NCBI GenBank assembly: GCA_963920575.1
Contig: OY986966.1
Coordinates: 25,325,717-25,389,716, forward strand
Source: Narthecium ossifragum
Taxonomy: Eukaryota > Streptophyta > Magnoliopsida > Dioscoreales > Nartheciaceae
DNA length: 64,000 nucleotides
Reading direction: 5' to 3'
Position numbers and translations under genes: made by a program
The notes under the pieces: generated by a model
Told to the model about the DNA's origin: nothing
What the model saw: only the letters and a program-made list of their open reading frames with translations
Database searches by the model: none
Shown: in pieces, positions 45,451 through 57,627 of the stretch
Numbering within the stretch: position 1 is the first letter of the stretch
Layout: each line of letters starts with the position of its first letter

Positions 45451-46667
45451 TTTGTCATATGATTTCAGGACATTTCTCATCCATCTTCCTTCTCTCTAAA
45501 TCATCAAAGATTTCAATAATGACAACCAGTTCAGCCATTTGCTCAACTCATAATATACTTTATATAATATTAATTTAAAATGCAGACAGAAATTCAATCA
45601 TATAAACTACTCACCATTAATTTCCTTTCAGCTTAAAGTTTTGAGATACTCAATTGGTAATTGGTGAAGTTAAAATTCAAAACTTTAGATGATTAATGTA
45701 GGACATTCATGCATACATAATAATTCTTTCTTCCTAAAAACCAATAAAAAAACTTCAATGGCGAAAAGAAATCCATGCATGCTCTTGCTCAAATTGTATA
45801 GCTAGCTATATTATATTCATTTTGAATGTTACATAATATATAATTCAGAAATATAAACTCATCATTCCCTATCAACTTGAACTTCTGAGATTGATTGTTT
45901 TGGGAGGATGAAATGCTGAACATGAGCAGATGATGCATGCCATGGTCTGATGCAGATGAGAATCTTGAGTTTCCAGAAATCTGCACACAGGTCAAAAAGA
46001 TAGGCTTGCCAGAAGGAAGGACAAATGCGTTTGACTGTGGATAGCACCACAATTCTCCTCCTACAGCACGTCTCCACTAAAAAGCCAAAAACCCCCCCAA
46101 CCCAACCCTTTCAAATCCCTGAAGATGGGGCCATTTTTTTATGACTCAATCTTCATCTCAGTGGCATCCCTTTTTCTTTTAGGTAATTAATTAATAATCA
46201 ATCCAGAAACAAAGATTGGAGGGGAGGAGGGGCACTGCTCTCTCTTCTTTTTTCATTCCTCTTCCTATGATGCATGCATGTCATATCCCTCATTGGCTCA
46301 GGTATGATACGTAAAAACACCATTTTTCGTTGCATATATGAATGGATATCGACACTGGTAGACTGGTAGTGGTGGGAGTGCTGCTTGGCGCCACGTAAAG
46401 AGTTGTTATCCACACAAAGAGACAAAGGGAAGGCTTGGGTGGGGGCTGTGGGGCTGTGGGGCTGGGAGAAGAGGGTGGGGCGCCGGGCCCGGGGGGGTCA
46501 CTATAGTCCTACAAAAATCCAATTCCAACAAGGAAGTGGGGGAGAGAAAGAGAGGATAGGAGAGAGAGGGGACGTTTCTCTTGCAGCGACGTTCCCTTCT
46601 CGTCAGCACACGCAGGATATATTTGTTCTTTTCTCTCTTGCGTGCGTGAAACGATATAGTCCAACAA

Positions 46668-46718
<51 letters not shown>

Positions 46719-48339
46719 TCTCTCTCCGCTCTTGTTTCTCTCTCTATCTCTACTATGCTTTGTTTTTTTCCTATTATCTTTTCCTCGCGTGAAACGATAG
46801 CACAACAAAGAGGAGAGAGAGAGAGGCGTGGATAAGCTTGACTTAGCCGGCTTCCTTTGACCTGCTAAACTTGGTCTTGCTTCTTCTCTTTTCTGTGATG
46901 CGAGGCAGCGTTTCCCACTTCTTTGGCTTGGAAATTATTTTCATGTTTTCGTTTTCTATTTTTTTGTTTTTATTTTCTGAAAATAAAAATATGATAAGGT
47001 GTTTGGTTTGAAATGTTATATTTGGTTTGTAACTATAAATTATGTTTTCGATGGGTTCAATTTTATAAGTTAGATCATTAATATATGAGTTTCACGTCTT
47101 TTTGCAATTATTATTTTAAAGCTATTGAATCTAATAAATGTTTTTTATCAGATCTGGATGGCTTAGATCGAGTCTGATTGGATTTGGTCGGCTGGGATTG
47201 GCTTAAGCCACATTGGAAAAGGGGCTGGAAGAGGTGGGAGCTGAACGAAGGGCTGAGGATCATCCATTCCGGCGCGGTAGGCGGCGGGATCGTGTGAAGG
47301 AGGTCGACGCGGATCCGACGTTTGGAGGGTATGGCTGGGATGGGGGATGCGGGGGAAGTGAGATCAGATTATCTTGGGAGGCTTCTCCGAGGATTCTGGA
47401 GGCTTGCCGGGGTGCTTTGGTGGAGGAGATTGCATGGAGTGAACGGCGACAGGGGCGGCGCGCGGGGTCCCACGGGATATGGTGCTGGGTTGGATGGTGA
47501 TGGGGAGGCCGGAGAAGGGAGATTGGCTGCCGGTGAAATGAACCTCCGGCGGTGACGATGATATCTCTCGCGTGAGAGCCCCATCGGGGGAGCGAGGGAT
47601 GACGTTTTCAATCGGGATGAAAGGGTTTAGCGTTTTCCATTTTTTAAAAAGGGTGAAAACGATAAAATAACGTTTTCATATTTTATGGAAAACATAATTT
47701 TCTTTTTCCATAAAATGTTTTTAAAAGCTGTAAACCAAAGGTGTTTTGAATTTTATTTTATTTTTCTACTTTTTAGAAAATGAAAACAGAAAACACTCAG
47801 ACCAAACATACCATGAAATTACTTGGTAAATTTTCGTTTGTATTTTAGATAGTACTTTCCGTATCCCCTATAGCTTTGATTAGTCAATTACCGGTGGTGG
47901 CAAAAGGCTCGGTGAATGCTGGAATGTTCTAAACACATGTCACATATAAGTACGTTACTGGTTGTAAGCGAAACACATAGCACCAGTTATTAAATTTGAG
48001 CAAAATACGGAGGTAAATTTTTTTTGAATAAGAGCTTTCTAATCATCCAGTTATTGTCGACCGTCTGCCACGGTTTTGATTCTAAACAATTTTTTTGTGA
48101 CCATTTCTTTGCTCTTTTTGTTCTTTGTTCATCGAACCCAAATATACCAACGTGCTTAGCATTTTCCCATTTAAACTTAATTAAGCGAAAAATATATATT
48201 TATATTTATTTACATACATATATAGCTAGTAACTTATTAGTACTAATCTGAAGCTTAATTCTAATTATGAGCTTAAAAGTGTGGAAAAAATACTAAAAGC
48301 TGGAAGGGGTGGTGATGTGGGCCCCATTCAACAGTCTTA
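45201..48339. other. Intergenic DNA with microsatellites
   Basis: No gene recognised. (TA)n at about 45417-45449 and (GA)n at about 46670-46714. GCGTGAAACGATA..AACAAAG occurs twice (about 46642 and 46788). A GC-rich patch at 47210-47600 has open frames but no family resemblance. Confidence 0.45.
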
Positions 48340-48782
48340 TTTTTTTAGCCGCCCCTTTGTCGTCTCTGTCCTGCCCTCTTCTATCTCTCTCGCTGCTGTT
48401 TCTCTCTCTCTCTCTCTACAACTATTTCTATCTCGCTAAAGCTCTCTGCTTCTGCTGTGCTCGCCCACCTGTCCCTTCGCGTTTGACTCCTCTTCATTAG
48501 CCTCTCCTCCTTATCTCCCTCTCTGCTCGTCTCTCCGCTGTCTCTCTCTCATCTCTCTCTTGTTGGGTTTGAGGGGTTCTTTGATCTCCAAAGACCATCC
48601 TTTTGAGGGCTCTTCGGCTTCGAAGGGGGAGAGGATTGGAGGAGAGGTGAAGGGGATGGGAGGGGTTTGGATGCGTTCGGGGATGCGAGGCTCGGTTTTG
48701 GATCTCCGGAGGACCGAGTAATGAGACAAGGTGGGGGCTTTCTTGTGTTTCTCTGAGGAGTGCTGAAGATAGTCTCATCGCC
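48340..48782 (+). promoter_or_regulatory. GID1 5' leader/proximal promoter, pyrimidine-rich
   Basis: CT-rich sequence (TTTCTCTCTCTCTCTCT near 48398, more to 48560) precedes the GID1 start. Such pyrimidine patches are common around plant transcription starts. No TATA box is obvious; the transcription start is not determined. Confidence 0.45.
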
Positions 48783-50835
48783 ATGACCGGAGGCAACGGG
48801 GTTAACGCCAATGAGTGCCGGGTATGGTGCCCTTCTCCTCTTTCTTTGAGTTTCGGTGGGGAAAGGTGCAAAGGATCGATTTTCCTTTTTTTTCGGCTTT
48901 TGGATGGTTTGATCTTGGAAAATAGGTCTTGTGCTTGATGGGCTTTTGGTGTTTTGTTTTCCATTTGGGGTTTTGCGGTAGAATAATGGATGCCGTTCTA
49001 ATTTGGGTAAAAACTGGGGCTTTGGATCGACTTGGATGGGTTTCTATTTGCCTCTTTAATCGGGGTTTCTTTAAGGTACCTCTCCCGATTCTAATTGTAC
49101 CGGAAAGAACAAAGATTGTGGGCATTTGGATTTAACGGGCTCCTCGGAAAAAAAAAGTTAAGCCCTTTTGCAGAAGAAACCCTATCTATTTGCATAGACA
49201 AACGTGGGGCTTTTTCGATTTCTGTTGCTTTAATCCTCCGTTCTAGACTCATTTTTCTTTGATCCATGAGGTTTTCTAGAAACCCTTTTGCTTGAATTGA
49301 AATCAGCTGTTGGATGTGTCATAAATGCCTGGTTTATTTTGTTCTCCTTTCTCTTTGAAGAATCTTTTCAATGCCTTTGCGCAGCCTTCATCTAACTTTC
49401 AGAAGGAAAACAAGCACCTTTTGATTTCGACTTGTTCTTGAGCTTTTGATAAATTTCTGGCTGAACTCGTAAGATTGGGAAACCAAGAAAAAACCCCTTT
49501 CGATTTCCATTGTTCATTCAGATAATTTGTTGATATCTCAATTATAGGCACTCCAAACTGCTATGCCAAAACAAAACCTTCTACCAAACAAACTTCTTGA
49601 AGGATGTAACGGTAATGGTATGGATGATATCTGCAAAAATGTACCAAGAAACAAACATATATCATTTCTGTAGATTCCTCAAATAGTAAGATGGTTTTTT
49701 CTATATCTTTGTTCGAACATTCCAAGCTACTATGGGATAGTAAAACATTCTACTTTGGTGGATATAATAGTGATAGAACTGATAGATTTATATTGGCTAC
49801 AATGGATGCATGCAGATGGTGGTTCCCCTGAATACTTGGGTTCTCATTTCCAACTTTAAGCTGGCATACAACATGCTCCGTCGCCCTGACGGCACCTTTA
49901 ACCGCCACCTTGCTGAGTTCCTGGACCGCAAGGTCCCTGCAAATGCATCTCCCATCAACGGTGTCTACTCATTTGACCTTCTCATCAATCGCGATTCTGA
50001 TCTCCTCTGTCGCATCTATCGCCCTGATAAATCCATCAATGACCCCAATGCCACCAATGCCTCTACCACCCTCCCTCTTCTTGCCGACGTCAATTGCCCT
50101 TCCCCCGAACCATTCCCTGTTATAATCTTCCTTCATGGTGGCAGCTTCGCACACTCGTCCTCCAACACTGCCATTTATGATTCCCTTTGCCGCCGCTTCG
50201 TCACCCTGTGTGGTGCCGTGGTGGTGTCTGTCAACTATAGGCGCTGCCCGGAGCACCGCTACCCTGCTGCCTATGATGATGGGTGGGCTGCGCTTAAATG
50301 GGCCTCCACGCAGCAGTGGCTGCGCTCTGGCCCTGATGCCCGCCTGCGTGTATTCCTCGCTGGTGATAGCTCTGGAGGCAACATTGTCCATCACGTGGCA
50401 CACCGCGCTTCCCATTCAGACATAGTTATTGCCGGCAACATCCTCCTCAACCCCATGTTCGGAGGGCAGGCTCGAACTGAGTCTGAGCTGCGGCTAGATG
50501 GGAAATACTTTGTGACGCTGCAGGATCGAGATTGGTATTGGAAGGCATACCTCCCTGAGGATGCCGACAGAGATCACCCGGCTTGCAACCCCTTTGGCCC
50601 AAATGGGGAACGTATGGAGGGGCTCAGGTTCCCAAAAAGCCTGGTCATTGTGGCAGGATATGATCTTGTTCAGGATTGGCAGCTACGCTACGTACAAGGG
50701 CTCCTGAATGCTGGGCATGATGTGAAACTCGTGTATCGCATGCAGGCGACAATCGGGTTCTATCTGTTGCCCAACACTGACCATTTCCACGAAGTAATGG
50801 AGGAGATAAAGAACTTTGTCGGCTCATCCTGTTAA
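48783..50835 (+). CDS. GID1: GID1 gibberellin receptor, two exons
   Basis: Exon 1 is 48783-48821 (13 codons, ending NANECR) and exon 2 is 49816-50835, joined at GT-AG sites in phase 0; 352 residues against about 345 for known GID1. The short first exon and conserved intron position are the GID1 pattern. The N-terminal lid reads VVPLNTWVLISNFKLAYNML. The alpha/beta-hydrolase core has HGG (120-122, oxyanion hole), GDSSGGN with Ser198, and Asp296. The catalytic His is replaced by Ile326 (ATIGFYLLPN), as in non-enzymatic GID1 receptors, which carry Val or Ile there. Family knowledge: the nuclear protein binds bioactive gibberellin, closes its lid and recruits DELLA repressors for SCF-mediated degradation. 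YRRCPEH carries Cys where the GID1 sequences I recall have Ala. The frame is intact, so it is likely functional. Confidence 0.96.
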
Positions 50836-53380
50836 TAATACACGGCTCTTACCTTACATACACATATATATAGATAGTACTCAGGAGCTCGAGATCATTC
50901 TCCATGGATCTATGCTGCCATTACTGAGCTCTCCGGTGCAGTCGGTCTTGCCATCAGTTGTCTGTTTCTTTGTGCTTCCGAAGCTGATGATAATTCTTGA
51001 TAAAGTAAACAGTTATCTGGAAACATAGGTGACTTGGTTTGTAGAAGAAGAGTTCTCATTTGTCTTTTTTTTTCTAACTGGTTTTCCAGTGGTTTCCAGT
51101 TCGATTCCATGCAATTGGAGGATGTAGCTCATGTATCAGTACTTGATTAAGGGACTAAATCTAGGCCAATTCCTGTTATGGGTTGGATTGGATTGGATTG
51201 GTTTCCTTGCTAATCTTGTAATAGTGCTAATTTCAGCAACATGGTAAACATCCAAGGGATTGCTTGGAACTCTATATATTGCTATACTTTTGTTCCTTGT
51301 TTCTTCTGCCATCTTATATGTGGATGCTATCTGGTTTCTTGTACTTGAACATAATGTCCGCTTGTTCTCGAATTTTTTTCAGTTCTTTGTAGCATCTTTC
51401 ATGACAGACAAATATCAAAGCAAGTCGACATTGATTATATGATCTTTTATCTGAGGAATGATTTTGCAGTAGAAATCAAACACAAATTGTTCTTCAGGTT
51501 TAGTTGGTCGGCAGAGAACATGGTGTGAACTTCTGGAACGCATCCATGCCGAAGAAATGACAAAAGGGATCAGTGACATTTGTATGCATTGTGTACACAT
51601 CTTGGCATTTCCGCCATTGGAGGAGCTTCTTCTCATGTGAAAGGAGGTGAGTACTTTTGTATCCTGTGATCATACACGGTTTTTGCCATTGTCTTTTGTC
51701 GAGGATTCCACCTCGTGACCACCTAAGCATACCTTCTTTTAATCAAACCTCATCTGCAACCAGCTTGGCTTTGATGGAGACATGAATGCCATCCTTATTG
51801 ACTTTCTGAGGCCCCCATAACTATATAATAGTCCTTACGCCTGTTGCAAGCTTGTCCATTTGCTAATAGCTAATCACCCCCTAAAAACACTATTTTTTCC
51901 ATTGCGCTCGTTGTGATTAAACTAATGAGGGGTGTACTTTATTACTTATTATTTGTTGTATTTTGATGAGGCATGAGGCCAACGTCTAGTCGTTTTCTTC
52001 GACTCATTGTGCATAATTTTTTTTGGATCATTTCTGTCCCATGAGACAAAAGAGAGTCGTTTTCCATACATCCATACATCCATGGATAGGGAAATAGGCA
52101 TGGATTCTTTATTGGGTTTATTAGCAAAAGTCTTGATAATTGGGTATGTTGATTTGGTCCTTGTTCTATGTATTTGTTTTCTTGCAAACAATGGGACTAT
52201 TCTTCTCTTGATGATATCGTCTACACTGTTTCTTTTTTTTGTTTTGTTCTGTTTTGTTTTTAAATATTGTGATTTGTATTCTTGCAAACAATGGGACTAT
52301 TCTCATCTTGATGATATCGTCTACACTGGTTTTTTTTTTTTTTTTGAAGTACTGTGTTTTGCTATTTTTTGCTAGCTACGGTCCTTATCCATCAGCGTAT
52401 TCGGGTATGTCGCACACAAGCTGGTGATGAGTGGGCCACGGCAGAAACTCGTGTGAGTGAATTTGTGAGATTCACACTGGAAGTCATATGCGTTACCATC
52501 AGTACATGCTTTTGGTCTTTAATATGATTTTATTATTCTCAACGATGATTTAAGTGATAACATTCACCTTTTTTTTTTCATCAGCTTAAGCTTTTGGGAC
52601 AATTGATAACGATCCTCTTCTGCTTATATCTATATTCACCGCGTCACAGATAAATTGACCTACTGCCATGGGACAACTGGTAATTTAACGGAAGGAAAAC
52701 AATATTTTTTTATTCATCTGGTAGATATATTTTTCTAGCTGTATCTATCATCAATGACCTAATCAAATCCTAAATCCTGAGTAATTATCCAAATGCATGG
52801 ATGACTTGGAACCTAATAGGACCAGTAATATAGCAAAAGATTAGGATTGGACAATTTGGGGGATGCAACCATCCATCATATCCAACTCTGATATCAACCA
52901 TTAGTGTTAAGGAGCATCAATGAGCCCTAAAAGTTATATAGGGATATTGCCAATTAAGAATACCTTTAAATTGAAGAGCCCTTAGATTGGTAGTTGAGCA
53001 TATTATTATTTATCTTTTTGATGGCCTAAAGACAACCATTTAAGGCATGGTATCAGATTCTCAAAGGTTGAATGATTTCAATCAGATTGGGGAGGAGACA
53101 TTTATGCAAAGTTATTGGGTACCCTATTGATTCGATAACCATATGATTTTGGTGTTATGGACCTATGGCATAGTGGAGACACATGAAAAACATCTATTGC
53201 ATCATTTTAGAAAGTTTTATTTCTAATTTCTTGAACTCAATTGCATAGAAATGGGTCAACTTGGAAAAACCCATTAAAAGCTATTTGATCTTGAGTTGAG
53301 ATAATTGGAATCAACAAACTATGAAGTTAGCGTGAATTTGAGCAATGTATATTAAGAATAGATGTTTATCCATTCGAGCT
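50836..53380. other. GID1 3' region and intergenic DNA
   Basis: The GID1 3' UTR should occupy the first few hundred bases. Further on, AACAATGGGACTATTCT..CTTGATGATATCGTCTACACT occurs twice (about 52188 and 52286). No other gene was recognised. Confidence 0.5.
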
Positions 53381-53830
53381 GTGATATCTCTTTAGGTTCA
53401 CACCTAAACGATATAAGACTTGTGCTCTCCGACGTGGAGTCCATAAATTTGAGCTCTGATTTGGACGATTCCAAGAAGAAACTTATATTGGCCGTGTGTG
53501 TTACTTCAATTCTTATTATATAGTGTGGCGCCATATAATCGGACATGATCATAGTCTGCCAACAGCTAATGGACATGCATGTGACAAGCGAGTTCGTAAT
53601 ATCTGTTTCGGTTCACGTCTAAACGATATTAGACTTGTGGCCTCCGATGTGGAGCCTACAAATTCGAGCTCTTGCTTTGACGATTCCAAGAAGAAACTTA
53701 TATCGGGTGTGTGTGTTACTTCAGTTTTTACTATATAGTGTGGCGCCATATAACCGGACATGGTCATAGTTTGCCAGCCGCTAATGGACATGTGTGTGAC
53801 AAGCGAGTCGTAATATCTATTTAGGTTTAT
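53381..53830 (+). repeat. Tandem duplication, period about 215 bp
   Basis: 53381-53595 and 53596-53809 are diverged copies sharing GACGATTCCAAGAAGAAACT and TATAGTGTGGCGCCATATAA. A third copy begins at 53810 (GTAATATCTATTTAGGTTTA) and stops after about 20 bases. Confidence 0.9.
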
Positions 53831-54540
53831 AGATAATTATCATTTAGTCTCATTTGGAGATTTTTATTGCTCTATAATTTTTTAACAAATCTATAAGGCA
53901 TTTAGTCTTTTTTAAGGTCATTATGGTAACTTTCATGACCAAAATACCCTTTTCAAATAGAAACGATTAAATATCTTAAAATCCAAAATAAATGAGTGCA
54001 CAAGTGGGTGCGGTTTTTGGAAAATGGAACTTTTTGAGAAATGCATAAGTGGGTGTGGTAATTTCGGCTACATTAGTGACTTCATGCATTAATGATTTTT
54101 TTTTTCATTGTTGTATACAGTAAAATTACATGTTTTTTGTAGTTACTTTTCAGTTTTTTTTTTAAAGTTACTTTTCAGTTGTTTTGGAAGTTACTTTCCA
54201 TTTTGTAGTTACTCTCCATTTCTTTTTTTAGTGTGATGACTACCACTATTTATTTGGTACTTAAATCTCATTTGATTGGTGGTTTCTTTTTAGTTTTTTT
54301 GGAAGTTACTTTCAATTCCTTTTTTGTATTTACTTTTTGAAAAATGGTATAAAATTGATAGTTACTTTCCATTTTGTATCAATTGTTATTTTTGTAGTTA
54401 TTTTTTGAAAATTGGTAACAAATTACAAGTTACTTTCCATGTCAATTGTTTGGTAGAAGTAACTACTAGCATAGACTCATCTTTTTTATGATAATAAAAA
54501 AGAAAAAGAAAAGTAACGAAAAGTAATTGAAAAAAAATAA
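53831..54540. other. AT-rich intergenic DNA
   Basis: Recurrent 'agttactttccattttgtag' units between about 54130 and 54450. No gene. Confidence 0.45.
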
Positions 54541-54544
54541 ATAT

Positions 54545-54975
54545 AAGTTTCATCGGATCGACGACTGGATCGGTGACGGGGAGCTTTGGACCGGCAACTG
54601 GATCGGGATCGGCGGCTGGATTAGTGGTGGGATCGACGACGGGGAGACTGGATCGACGACGGGGAGACCTGATCTGCGACGGGGGAGCTCGGATCGGGCG
54701 GAGGCGGGGGCCGGGGGGGTCGGATCGGTAGCAGGGGAGTGGGATCAGCGACGGGGGAGCGGGATCGGCGAGGGGGGGGGGGCCGGATCGACGACGGAGT
54801 AGCGGGGATCGGTGAGGGGGGGCCCGGATCGGTGACGGGGGAGCGGGCATCGGTGACGGAGAGAGTGGGGGGGAGCCCGGATCGACGGCGGGGGAGCAGG
54901 ATTGACAATGGGGGGAGCGGGGATCGGCGACGGGGGAGCCCGGTTCGGCGGCGGCGGGGGTGGGGGGGGGGGTGT
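54545..54975 (+). repeat. GC-rich array of GATCGGCGACGGGGGAGC-like units
   Basis: About twenty degenerate units of 12-20 bp built on 'ggatcggtgacgggg' run through this stretch and end in a G run (about 54960-54971). Both strands are open in several frames and encode Gly/Arg- or Pro-rich low complexity; I do not regard these as genes. Confidence 0.8.
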
Positions 54976-54999
54976 CACCGGGTTACGCAGCGGATAATT

Positions 55000-56148
55000 T
55001 TTCAAAGTTTAGAGTTACCCGATGCCGGCGCCAAGAACCCTCCGCTCCTTGCTCCACGCCTTGGGCGCTCCTTGCCCACATCACGACCCGCGCCTTGACG
55101 ATGTTTGGTGCAGCAAAGTTCATCCTTGACCAGCCTTCTCCGCGTCTTCTTCTCCTTCATGCTCAAAAGCACACCAAGGATGAATGACCTACGATATATG
55201 GCAAGGGGATGACCCTCTTCCTCTATTGATCAAACAATCTTTACAAGAGAATCTCTCACAACTCTCTCTCCCTTCAAGGTACAAAGATCTCTCAATAAGG
55301 AACCTCCCAAACCCTAGCCAAAGCCTAGATGCCCCAACACCTTGGCCAGCCTACTCCTTATATAGAGGAATAGTCCTTGGCTTGCTCCAACAAGCCACAC
55401 CTAAGAAGTCCTACTCAAAGTCCTGGCTTACATCCATATCTAGGCTAAGGATAAGCACAACACTACGTTTCCAAACATAGCTGGACTCTATCTTGAGTTT
55501 GCCTTGCTTAGGATAACCATGAACACAACTTGACTCAAAATAGGACTCCTTCCTATTCGTCCGCGTCAACATCAACTTTCCCTGTGCCAAACTTCGTATT
55601 CCCCGTGTCATCATCTATTCCAAGTCGAATGCACGCGAGACATTTGAATTTGCTCTGCTGGATCGTCCTTCAAGGCCCATCCGCTCCGCATGGCGCGCCA
55701 TCCCCTAGTCCGACTCAGAGTCGCGTGCCATCTTCAAATTCTTCCGTGCCAAAACCGTTTTTGACCGCGTCATCCGTCTTGGAGCTTCCATCCCAAGTGG
55801 AATTAGGTGATTAGGCCTCGTGGTTTGCTCTCTAGCACTTATCGCATCAGCCTAGGCAAGCCAAGTCCTAGTCCGACTAGGACTGGGCATCCTGAGTGTG
55901 TCGCGCACGCGCTGCGCGCACTCGACCCGCGCGCCTATCTTGGCTGCCTTGGTGCGCGCCCCGCTCGCTTGACTTGCTCCTGCGCGCGTCTTGCACTACT
56001 GGGCTCGCGCCGCACCGCGTCCTGGGCCTCCTGGCGCGCTGTCTTCCTCCTTGGCCCGGTCCACCGTACCATGCTCGGAATCCATCGTGCCATCTTTGGG
56101 GAAATGTCGTCTAGCCTCAATCAAGGACTTTTGCTCGTGTAATCATGG
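55000..56148 (-). repeat. LTR-like segment, minus orientation
   Basis: Read on the minus strand, the CTCTATATAAGGAG..GGCCAAGGTGTTGGGGCAT block (about 55335-55375) matches the promoter of the segment at 29850-31135. The GC-rich upstream part shares 'ggcacg', 'ggaccgggcc' and 'gtcctagtcggactaggact' motifs. The right edge meets the Sirevirus LTR at 56149, so the Sirevirus may have inserted into it. Ends are approximate. Confidence 0.55.
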
Positions 56149-57093
56149 TGTTTCTGAAGGTCCAAGAGGAGGGGTGAATTGGACTCTTTTCGAAAAACTA
56201 GATTGATGGAAAATTCAGATAGAAAAAGATCTAACAGCTTGAATGCTTGTAAACGAAATGAACCTTAGCTACAACAGCATGCAAGAATTAAATGAAGGAG
56301 AGGGTTAGAGAGATAACACCGTTTTATAGTGGTTCGACCCAACTCTTGGTCTACGTCCACTTCTCTCAAGGCTCTCCTTGAGGTTCCACTACTTGCAAAT
56401 TCTTTACAAGCTTTTCCTCCAAGCTTCCTGGTGCTTGGTGACCTTACAATCACAGCCACTTGCTGTTGAACAACTCTCAAGATACTTCTTCACACTTGAA
56501 GAAGGTTTACAAAGGTTTTAGCTCAAGGAGAATAAGTAGAAATCTTTCCTAGAACTTGCTCAAATGATTTCAATAATAGTGATAAAAGTTTTTGCAAGTT
56601 TACATCAAGGAAGTACTTATAGATGGGCTTCAACCAGCTCAACAAGGAGGTCCAACGGCTCCCTGCAACTCTCCAACGGCTAGTTTTTTACTCTGCGCAT
56701 TGCTGGCGGTCGATCCATCCATCGTCCGTCACGTATAAAAAACTCAGCCTTTTTGCTCGACGGTCGATCCATGCATCGTCCGTCACTCTCACGGTCGACC
56801 GTGACATCGACCGTCACATCGTCCGTGAGCCATTGTTAAGAAAAATACTTTCGACGGTCGATGCACCGATCGACCGTCGCGTCAATACGCATATATCCAA
56901 GTATGATGCATTCATCACGGTCGATCCATGGATCGACCGTCACATTCTCACGGTCGATCATTGCATCGACCGTCAGTACAAAATCACTTAAATATTGAAT
57001 TTAAGATTTTCAATTAAAGGGGTAATAAATGTTAAACATATATTTTATCATTTAATGTATATTGGCATCATCAAAACAAGGTTAGGATCAACA
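56149..57093 (-). repeat. 3' LTR of the Sirevirus
   Basis: 945 bp, TGTTGATCC... to ...CAGAAACA on the minus strand. It contains a TATA-like CTATAAGTAC near 56615 and the first palindrome cluster. The 5-bp flank on the left is TCATG; its partner would lie beyond position 64000. Confidence 0.8.
56705..56977. repeat. Palindrome cluster 1, inside the LTR
   Basis: Six copies of ACGGTCGAT-N(3-6)-ATCGACCGT-like palindromes at about 56706, 56759, 56790, 56852, 56916 and 56949. The copy at 56916 (ACGGTCGATCCATGGATCGACCGT) is perfect over its whole length. Sireviruses are known to carry conserved palindromic repeats around the LTR and polypurine tract; this cluster fits that in position, with its own core. 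Confidence 0.88.
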
Positions 57094-57095
57094 AT

Positions 57096-57107
57096 CTCCC
57101 CCTTTTT
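57096..57107 (-). other. Polypurine tract
   Basis: AAAAAGGGGGAG on the minus strand, directly before the LTR start TGTTGATCC. Confidence 0.85.
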
Positions 57108-57627
57108 GATGATGACAATCCTTTTAAATGTGATGATAAAATATCTTGACTCCCCCTTAACCAATGCATCCTTTTCTTTCAAAAAAAATGTGTTCTAAAG
57201 TTAATTTTCAAGATGCACATAAGTCATATACCTTTAAAATGATATTAAAAGTTCTATTCAAGATATGTTGACATAATGGTTTGGATTTTAGCATGTTCAC
57301 TTCTTTTCAATAACAACATTTAAGCTTTCATGAAGTGATTTCATATTGAATATTGAGATAATAACATTGTACTAATACATCATAGCAATATCCAAACACA
57401 TTTGCATTTCATTCAAAAGATTCCAACACTTCCATTCAAAATCAGTTGGAAAACTTTGGACTTACAAAAAAACATTCATTTCAAAAAAAGGTTTTCCAAA
57501 ATACAAGATAGGAAATGCAGAAATGTAGAAATGTAGGGCTATTGTTCACATTCATCACATCACACTTTTTCTCCCCATTTGGCATTATCAAAAAGAGGTA
57601 AGGAGGATGGGGAATTAGGATCAATCA

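Noticed and set aside
45308..45499. Short frame MEATTNPTSPNPAEWKA... as a possible exon
   Set aside because: Runs into a (TA)n repeat, no splice context or family resemblance.
45900..45990. miR172-like AGAATCTTGA
   Set aside because: Only the first ten or so bases agree with the mature sequence and no matching star arm was found nearby.
47213..47611. GC-rich open frames upstream of GID1
   Set aside because: No recognisable domain, no splice structure, and overlapping frames on both strands are equally open.
54398..55100. Pro/Arg/Gly-rich frames on both strands
   Set aside because: Produced by the GC-rich tandem array; open in many frames at once.
56705..56977. CRISPR-like array of palindromic repeats
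   Set aside because: The repeats are self-complementary, irregularly spaced, without unique equal-length spacers, and lie in a plant retrotransposon LTR.
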